Shown here: piece after piece, positions 55,192 through 64,000 of the stretch
Numbering within the stretch: position 1 is the stretch's first letter
Layout: every line of letters starts with the position of its first letter
From: Pipra filicauda
Lineage: Eukaryota; Chordata; Aves; Passeriformes; Pipridae
Length of the DNA: 64,000 nt
Direction of reading: 5' to 3'
Assembly (NCBI RefSeq): GCF_003945595.2
Contig: NW_024103452.1
Span: forward strand, 3,429,493 to 3,493,492
Notes under the pieces: generated by a model
The model's input: only the letters and a program-made list of their open reading frames with translations
What the model was told of the DNA's origin: nothing
The model's database searches: none
Made by a program: the position numbers and the translations under genes

Positions 55192-56990
55192 AGTACTGTA
55201 CAAAGCAGTAGAAAATTTCTTGTGAGAAACTCATGACTTTGCTTTTCTAACACCTTATTGGTTTCACTGCCTTCACCTGTATCAGCCAGAAGTGCAGTGC
55301 AGTGGAAGCAGATGTGTACAGTTGCTGTTGAGAATGTGACATTCATATTATCCAGGATTTGGAGATTTTATTTTCTGCTCCATCTAACCTGTGCTGTAGC
55401 CTGAGTGCCCATTAACAGCAGATGCAGGCCAGGGGCACTGTAAGAGGGCTGGTTTAGCTGCATTGGAGGGGAATCCAGCTGCCACTCTCTGAGATGGCTC
55501 AGTAATGTCAACTGCAGTAACTTGGGCCAAGCTGTTTTCTTCTAAAGGGCATTTCTGCTCCGAACTAAAATACTAATACAGACAGATCCAGCTCTCACGA
55601 AGCAATGACGGTCAAATAAATTAGGTAGCTGAGAGTGAGAGCGACTTGCTTTCCAGTGACAAAGAAGTTCCCAGTCAACTGGCAACACTTAGCTTCATAC
55701 TCAAGAGTGTCATCATGTCTCAAGCACAATGTCACCTCACAATTTTCATTACCCTAGTTATCTGTAGCAGCAGATGTATTTGGATCCAACTATAGCAATA
55801 TTTTCTGCTATAACTGCAAGGAGACAACACCCAATTTATTTAACAAGATGGGCCTGAGCAAGAGGAAAACAAACAAAACATATATTTTTATAGACAAAGA
55901 AACAACCAGTAACACATTTAACAATAGAGCTTCTCATCTGAAAAACAACTGCTTCCTTGATACATATATTCTGTAGGCTAATGGCCAGTTTCCCACTTGT
56001 TACAAGTGGACATATTTTCACTAAAGCCACTGATATGTTGTTCCAATCTGAAAATGTGACCTTGATTTTATAATTATTTCCATTCCACCATTACAACTAG
56101 TAGTCCAAAAGCAAAATTAAGGCACTTTAATTATGCAAGAACATTCTACACAACAGTTAAATTTTACTTTAGTCAATTCCTCTAAATGTTTTATGAATGT
56201 AATAATGGCTTAAAAAATGAGATATCACCAATAATAAAGAAACCAGAGCCGGGACTCTGGCTTATGGAAACTGATGTACCAATATTGAAGGTGTTGGTGT
56301 TAAATCAATTTGATGTACCTGCTTTTAATTTTTATTCTAATACTGACTTTCAGGAAAATCTTTGGCATATCACAATCTTACTAAGTATCTTTCTCAACTA
56401 TGGAACACAAATAATTTTTTATACTTAATGTCAATGTCAGATTCAGTAAAAAACTTCAAGAGTCTTTAATGTCTTGGTCTTTTGAATGATTTCTTCACAT
56501 AATCTGGCACCATGGCACAAAACCAGCTTTATGATGTACATAGTTTCTGCATTGTTTATGAGTCAACATCTGGATAGCATTTTATAGCTGTAAACTCATG
56601 TCATATGTAAACAAATTACTTCATGGATTTTTTCAGAGCATCATCCAACAATTGGAACATCGACTGATGTATGTAGAGCTGTTGAACAAAATTCAGTTTA
56701 TGATGTCAATATATGAAGTACTTTTTTATTTTAGATCTTCAGACTTCCTATCACTGGCAGAATTAAAAAAAAAAATTGTTTTGAAGTCAGGAAATAAAAA
56801 AAATTAAATTTCTTTTTTTTTTAAATAAATAAATAAAATTTCTATTTTTTGTAGGACGAAAAAATTATTTTATTCCTTCAGTTATCTACCTACAAAACAG
56901 AACCAAAAAATGGCAAGGTACAAATGTTCTGTATGACACACTCCCACAAACTTACTTCAGGGACAACATTTAAAGAAACATTGTAGGACT

Positions 56991-57034
56991 AACCAAAGAC
57001 AATTTTTTTCATAACCAAAGACAATTTTTCTCAC
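56991..57034. repeat. 22-bp tandem duplication
   Basis: AACCAAAGACAATTTTT begins at 56991 and again at 57013. The two 22-bp units differ at a few positions near their ends. Confidence 0.9.
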
Positions 57035-59689
57035 AAAATGAGATTTCAGGTGAATGACCTAGTGAGTAATCACTGGGTATCTCTCCCTTGTCCCCCTTCT
57101 TGACAGCTTATGCCACAGCAAAGCATAAAATACTGTCAAAGTCATCCAGTTTGCACGTCACAATAACATACAACAAACCGAAAAAGCAGACGAGTTATCC
57201 ATCATCTGCTGAGAAGAGAATAACCCCTAAGGCAAGGGAATAGACAAATGCTGTAGCTATTCAATTTGTCACAATTAATTAGTTAATTATTAATGTATTA
57301 TGATTTCATTTTGTTAAGTACAATCTAATCAAGTGAGCAGAAATCTTTCATGTCTTGAAAATTTTACAATGAGAATTAAGACCTGACGTATTAAGACAAA
57401 TACGTCAATACCTGAGCAGGAGGTTGAGGGAAGAACTGTACCAGCAGTAGAACAAGGACAGAGACTATTGCGGAGCTCTGTCATAATCTTCAATTACCTA
57501 CAGTCCTCCTGGCTTTGGAAAACTAAAAAAAAACCTACTCAACATCCCTCTGCCCTCTCATTCCCTGTTATTTGTGACAAAGAATTCAGGTCAAACTGAG
57601 GAATAATTTTGGGAACTGAAGGAAACTTTATCGACTACAAATGGAAGAACTCAAGGAAAAGGGGGGCAAGAATCTACCTGGTGCAGAAATAAGGTGTGTT
57701 TTGTGCAGGTATATAATGAGATACCAAAAAATAAAAAAGATTTTTTTGGAGGAGCTCAATAATTGGAAACAACAAATGAGACGTTTCAAGATAGTAAGTA
57801 AAAAATAATGCTTGTGAGACAAACAGAAAGTGCTTCATGAAATTACCTCAAAAATTAGTACTGATTATTCAGAAGGGAAACGGAATAAAACATTAACCTC
57901 ATATGATCAACTACAACAAAGTTACTTGCAGAGATGAACAAAGAGAAAATTTTGGCAAATTATATAGCTTGTGCCATTTTCCATCAACCATCATCAAAGA
58001 CATAAAAAAAATATTTAAAAGGCATGTATACATAATTTGTAGCTATCTAAATTTTAAATATTCAATGTCTTCTGGATTTTAAAAATAATTTTGAAAATAT
58101 ATGGTTATATTTGTGTGCGTATACTCAGAACAGATATGCATAAAAGCAGTGAGTGCCCAGTTCAATCTATGGGTGAGACAAAAAAAAAGTTCTCACAGTG
58201 GAGTAGGAAAAAGCTGAGATGAGCAATTACTTAATTTTGCCTCAGGTTGCATATTACTTTGGCCTTACTCTAGGCTTTCATTAGCTATTCCAGCAATTAA
58301 TATTTTGCTCATCATCTTGCTTCATCTGCCTAGAGCTTTCAGTGTTTGCATCCAGCAAGATCGTGTCAAAGATAAAATTTTAAAAAAAATAAAAATAATT
58401 AAAAAAAATAAAATAAACCAACTGTAACGTTTGTTGTCTCTGAAAAAATGCAAAAAAAGAGCAGGCCTTACCACTATATTTTTTAGAATTTTCTGAGTTT
58501 GAAATGAGGACATAATTCACCCTTTCACGCCGTGGCTCTATTCCTTGATTTAATTAGCATCGTATTTCCCTAAATATTGCAAATAATGCCCTCTTTGGTG
58601 GCATCTCCCAGTAAAAACTGAATCAGCAGATACATCAGCAGTATAAACATACGAATTTAGTGATGAGAGTACTCTCAGTGATATTAATGCACACTGGTAT
58701 GCTAGATTGAAAGTTTTTTCCCTCCAGTGTGAATAGCAAAACTGCCTACCTACACTGTCAGCCCCTATGTCAGCATATATTACATTATTAGGTTTTAATT
58801 ATTATTTGTTAGGCCTACAGAGTATATTTCATAGTAAAACAGGGCAACGTTCTAATTCAGGAAACTCCGGTTTGCTCTTCTTCAGACTGCTATGTAATGA
58901 CAACAGTCTTCTGCCTCTTCGTTCAATTTAGTGACTTTAAGATGACCCCAAGCTCTGAAATCAAAGACTCAAGATGTATTTCTGTTTTTTGAAGGTTTGA
59001 CCACCAGAATGCATGAGAAATGCTAACAGATTCCTCATGAGAGATCATAAATCAAGTAACTTTGCAAGTAGTAAAGAAATCCCAGCACCATTACAATTCT
59101 AATCTTCAGAGATAAAAGACGAATTTAGTTCAGTGACAGTCAGTCCCTTATTGAGATTTCAACAGGACTTATTGTATTACCCCATTTTTTTTCATTTTCC
59201 ATATCTCTATCTGCATTTATTGGTGATATTTGAAGTATTTTTCAGTAGTAAGTCAAACTAACCTTCAGAGAAATGAGCTTGACACATCAATAGTAAATAA
59301 ATTACTTACCAGTGCCATAAAGAACTGATAGACATCTCCCGAAAAGAATGTCATTACAGTTATTTTCCAAAAAGCCCAGACAACAAACCCTCTCCAAACA
59401 CAGTTATGCTGTACTTTCTAACAGGAAAGTTCTAGGGCATCCTTACAAAAACTTCTGGAGCTGCAGATAGTAGGGTCAAAAAAAGATGTTAATTTTACTC
59501 AGTATTGTCTTGTGACCTTAATAATGTGGAACATCTTCACTTTCTTCAACTCTACTGACACTCAAGGCCCAGAAAGCTTTCTCTTGTGTTTCCTACTCTC
59601 TAGTCAGTGCTGCTAAACAGTGCATTCTTTCAAAACAAAGAATTAAATTATTTATAAACAAAACAACTCAAAGAACTGTCTACGACACA

Positions 59690-59850
59690 TTTTTAAAGCT
59701 GTGCCTTCATCCTTGGAGACACTCAGAACCCATCTTGGCATGGCTCTGAGCAACCTTCTCTAGCTGACTCTGCTTTGAGAAGGGAGTTGGACTAGATGGT
59801 CTCCACAGGTCCCTTCCAGCATCATCCATACTGTGATTCTGCAGTGCCAT
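59690..59850 (+). mobile_element. CR1 LINE 3' end fragment
   Basis: The segment TTGGAGACACTCAGAACCCA, then GAGCAACCTTCTCTAGCTGA, GGAGTTGGACTAGATGGTCT, CCACAGGTCCCTTCCAGCAT and an ATACTGTGATTCTGCAGTG tail is a typical CR1 3' terminus. It is 5'-truncated and antisense to CACNA2D1. Confidence 0.93.
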
Positions 59851-62462
59851 GATTATCCATATGTATGGGAAACCTAATTGTTGTGAAGGATCTGCCAGAG
59901 CTGGTAAACAACTCTATGCTGAACATTTTAAGCAGAGAAATGGAGAGAAGGGACATTTGACGGAATGTTCTGTTGGTTTATTAGAGTCCACCAACTTGGA
60001 ATTCAGACTTTGACTTTTTTTACTTATTTATAAAGCCTTTACAAAAGCAAAACTTTCCAAATATTTTCAAATTATCAAAACTTGTCCTAATGGGATTTAA
60101 AGAAGATAATGCTTTTCTATTTTATTATTTATTTTTTTAAAAAATTGATAAGTAGATCACTGTACAAATATTCAGTTGCTTTTATTCCTAATGGAGCACT
60201 GTTATCATGTTCGAAGGTAAGTTTCATTGATTTGACATATTAGTAAGCACTCTGTATGGCTCAAATGATCCATTTATAGTGGAACCTGAAAACACTAATT
60301 TCTACACTGAAGCCAGCACCAGAGGCTATTTTACCCAATTTTCTGCTTACTTGCAGAGAGCAAAGTATGTTATTTATTACAACGCGGCTGTAATTACTGT
60401 TATATATGCATTAAAGCACAAAAGGTAATTGTTGTTCTTTCATAAATTTAAATTGCTGGTGCTTCTAAGCCAATGGATTTCCAGCTACTGTAAGTGGAGT
60501 TTTCTTTCTCCATAAACAATCTGTGCACATCACTGTAGAGAAGATAAAACAAGGCATCACCTCTCGAAGCAACTGTATACATTCACAGTGGACAGTGCCA
60601 GAGAGCGTAACAGAAATCATAAGCATTTCAGTCACTGAAAACTCACACCAAAATGGTTTTCTTCCGAATTTGTTTCTGATGGAAGCTACATATGTGTAAC
60701 CTATGTGCATATATGTATGCAGAAGGCAGAACTCCTGGCTGAGAAAACCTAAAGATTGGACATGTCAGTGAGAACAACAATTAATGTCAGGCAGGAATAG
60801 GTGGGTGTGATGGAAGGAAGGAAGAAGGAGACTGGACATAAAATTACTTGTACTGGAGCAGCTAAATCCAAGAACTAAGTGATGCATTGGCAATCAGAGG
60901 AAGAAGGGAACTACAAAAATAAGGTAGAGAAGCACCAGCAAGTACAAAAGCAACAGTATCAATTTGCTATCTTCGAAGATACAGAGGAAAAACAAGCAGC
61001 TGCAAATGACAGAAGCTGGAGAAAAACAGGTAGCTAATTCAAAAGGGATGGATGATACTATAATTCCTCTGAGACTGCCTAAGACAGTACTTTCAGTATT
61101 TGAGAGAGATGTCAGGATGATATATACATATATATTTAGTTGAAAGAATGGGAGACAGAAGTTTCAAAAATCACGCTAACATCACTAAAAGTCTTCAGAA
61201 AACAGCACTAAGGAAAATAGGCTTATTTTAGGTTCCACAGACAGGTATCCTGTCTACTGGGAACCAAAAAATATAGAACTGGAGAAGATTCCAACAACAG
61301 CAAGGCAGAGGTTATTGATAGTTTTTCATGTTGGAATAAATAATTCAGCTTAAACCTCCTTTGTGTGGATCAGAAGCAAGCGTCAGGTGACAAAAGATGT
61401 TCAAAGAAATGTAGGCTCAGGTAATTCTCAGAGAGGAATATTCTTGTCCACAGATTAAAAAACAATGGCTCAGAAAACAGAGTTGTCACAGTTTGGTGAT
61501 GTCTGACCACAAAAAAACACAAAAAACATATGGTTGAGTAAAACTCTCAAGAGTTTCCAAAGAAACAATGAGGAAAGTAGGTTCAAAGTTGGTACAATTT
61601 TTCAGCTAAAAGGAAACAGAGGTGAGATACTTGTATGACCTCCACACTTCTTGCAAAAACACAGAGATGGAAATGAGATAAATGCAGTAATGTTAACAAG
61701 AAATCTCAGAGCATCAAACAGAACAGTATTATAGTCAACACATCAGTTGTGCCATATCCACAGGAATTTTGCTTTGGCTACAAGGGAAGAAAATGTTTAA
61801 GTGTGTGTGTCATAATTACAGTACTTTGAACAAATCCTGGAAGAAGTAGAGCCCTCTGTAGAGGATAAGTAATTGAATATGGAGAGGATCAAATGTAATT
61901 AAAATTAGGACTAGAACAGAAGAATATAATGTTATATTGTAGCAACATTGCATCTTAATGGAAAAAAATCAAAATGTTTAATAATTTTTGCAATCTGTTG
62001 GGTGAAAATATTGATAGATGATATGATACAAAAAAAAAAAACTCAAAAGGAATTGCTGGTGCCTGTTAAACACACTCAATCTCACATTTTTATTTGGAGA
62101 GTGAAAAAAGGAACAGGAAAGGATGAAAATTTCACTGTCATGGGATATACACAATTCCCTCCCTCCTAAAAAAAAAAAAACTCTAACAAATGAAAAGATT
62201 CAGATATTTTCAATTAGAAAGTTGATTTCTTTGTGGTTATTAAAAAAAAAAAAAAAGAAAAACATCAAAAAAATCCCCCAAAAAATGTGATTTTAGGCTT
62301 GTGTGACGGATTGTGTGTCACAGTTAGTAGACACCATATCATCTACTAAACATGATGGAACTGGAAGGAAAAGAGGACGGTGTCTCCCAGCTTGAGCTCT
62401 AGAAAAATGCTCTGGAAGAAAATAAAGATTGTTCTTTTGCATCTTGCAACATTCAAATATTA

Positions 62463-62569
62463 TAGAATAGAATAGAATAGAATAGAATAGAATAGAATAG
62501 AATGGAATAGAATAGAATAGAATAGAATAGAATAGAATAGAATAGAATAGAATAGAATAGAATAGAATA
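62463..62569. repeat. (TAGAA)n pentamer satellite at a CR1 3' tail
   Basis: About 21 copies of TAGAA run for 107 bp with one substitution (A to G at 62504). The array abuts the 3' end of the minus-strand CR1 fragment. It is probably an expansion of that element's short ATTCTAT-type tail. Confidence 0.97.
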
Positions 62570-62900
62570 TTTCAGTTGGAAGTCATCTACAGTGATCATC
62601 CAGTCCAGCTACATGACTGATGACTGATAACCTGACTACTTCAGAGCTGACCAAATGTTAAAACATGTCACTAAGGGCATTTTCCAAATGTCCCTTAAAC
62701 ACTTGACAGGCTTGGGGCACTGACCACCTCTCTAGGAAGCCTGTCCCAGTGTTTGACAATCCTCTTGGTAAAGAAAACCCCCAGTCTGAACCTCCCCTGA
62801 AGTATTCCCACATGTCCTATTATTGGATACCAGGGAGCAGAGATTAGACCTGCCTCTCCACCTCCCCTCCTAAGGAACCTGTAGACAGCAGATATTGCTA
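62570..62900 (-). mobile_element. CR1 LINE 3' fragment
   Basis: The plus strand shows reverse-complement CR1 3' UTR. TTTCAGTTGGAAGTCATCTA is followed by ATCATCCAGTCCAGCTACAT, later GACAGGCTTGGGGCACTGAC, GAAGCCTGTCCCAGTGTTTG and CTGAACCTCCCCTGAAGTAT. It is 5'-truncated at about 62900 and sense with CACNA2D1. Confidence 0.93.
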
Positions 62901-64000
62901 CTTATGATTTTGGGGAGAATGACCACAGAATAATAAATTTATTTTAAAATCATAAAATAAACAAAACAAAATGGGATTGAGAGAAACAGCTGAACTGAAG
63001 ACAAAGACTAAAGAAGAAACACTGAATTAGGTTAATAATATACTTTGTATTGCAAGAGGAAGACAAGGAGATAAAGGTGAGATCCTCTCAACAGAAAAAT
63101 CACCGTGTTAAGCAGGATATGAAGAAGGAGAGAATGGATGAGGCAATAATAGATCAGTGAGGAGAATTATGCCTTAGAAGATACTGGAAAAAGTTGGCAT
63201 GGTCTTGTTTCTTTTCTACTTCTCTTGGACTCATTAAACAAATACAACAAACCAAAGAAAAAAAAAGGTAACAGAAAGGATAGGAGGTATAAAATATATT
63301 TCACATTATGACAAATTGATTTAATGAGGACTCTTTCATCCTGGGGGTAGGACACCTTAAAACCTATGGGCGATACACTGGAAAATAGGAACATGGTAAA
63401 AAAAAGATATACTTCTTTGTACAATACTAATCTTATGCTGAAGAGACTGAGTTAATATGGCTTTAAAACCTACTCTCACAGGCAAAAAAAAGAAAAGTAA
63501 AATCTGGCATGTAAAACACAAAGACATTAACCCTCATCAGGAAGCCCTCCAGTCACAAATTTCAGCAAACTGAAATTTTAAGGGTATATACTTGCCCTAA
63601 TTTGAACTCTTTTCTGGAAGTCTTCCAGTACTGTGTGATACTAACAAGTTTTTAAAATAAATTGGTGACATTTTCCATTTCACATTAGCAAATGTACTGC
63701 TAGTGTGGGAATAAATGCTCTTAATCTCTCCTGCATTTTTTCCTGTGACAGACATTCATTTTCTACTTAGTTTTTAAATTTAGTAAAAGTGGAAAGCAAC
63801 TGGAATATACTTTGTCACTTGTATCTCACAGTGTCAAAAGAGTAGATGATTTGTAGGATATTAATGTTTGAACTAGATACCTTCTCCCCTTGGTGAGATC
63901 AGCATGGGTGACAGAGCTATGGCTACAGGAAACTGGGCTTGACTGTGCATTCTGTCCCTTCCAGCAAAGCACATGAACTATTTCTACATATATCATCATT

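Larger units (their letters stand above)
44911..64000 (-). other. CACNA2D1: CACNA2D1 intron (5' part of window, partial)
   Basis: At least 19 kb separate the VWA_N exon from the next upstream exon, which I could not find here. The stretch contains CR1 fragments at 59690-59850 and 62460-62900, an alternating TA/TG/CA tract (49853-49917), an A/C-rich low-complexity run (51510-51575), a poly-C run (55175-55191) and a pentamer satellite (62463-62569). The rest is AT-rich and unrecognised. Confidence 0.8.

Overview
The window is vertebrate nuclear DNA, AT-rich, with widely spaced exons, decayed CR1 LINE fragments and simple repeats. CR1 remnants throughout point to a bird (or other sauropsid). One SINE at about 43008-43138, with a tRNA-Ile-type head joined to a CR1-like tail, matches what I remember of TguSINE1 from zebra finch and suggests a passerine. 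There are no bacterial-type operons, phage, CRISPR arrays or plasmid features.

The only protein-coding gene I can support is an internal part of CACNA2D1, the voltage-gated calcium channel auxiliary subunit alpha2delta-1. It lies on the minus strand. Six consecutive exons are present, in transcript order 44910-44779, 31790-31721, 30883-30833, 29768-29669, 9877-9719 and 5034-4930. All have GT/AG boundaries. Their 617 nt join with compatible phases into 205 uninterrupted codons, collinear without indels with residues 177-381 of the human protein as I remember it. They encode the end of the VWA_N segment, the first part of the dCache1 ligand pocket including the RRR gabapentinoid-binding motif, and most of the VWA domain with its metal-ion (MIDAS) motif. 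The 5' exons lie beyond 64000 and the 3' exons beyond position 1.

The rest is intron: 1-4929, 5035-9718, 9878-29668, 29769-30832, 30884-31720, 31791-44778 and 44911-64000. CR1 fragments lie on both strands (6945-7072, 19236-19492, 26358-27312, 37616-37932, 40465-41045, 59690-59850, 62460-62900). There is one CR1-mobilised SINE, one possible LTR-like segment (20930-21420), an expanded pentamer satellite (62463-62569), a 65-bp alternating pyrimidine-purine tract (49853-49917) and several short recent tandem duplications. Possible intronic regulatory sites are a strong CTCF-like match (17006-17020), an RFX X-box-like palindrome (13280-13293) and a CpG cluster with an NRF1-like core (8489-8584).

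I found no undescribed multi-gene system. The more notable points are an apparently rearranged set of N-glycosylation sequons in the VWA domain, the conserved drug/amino-acid pocket residues, and the transposon-derived structures listed below.
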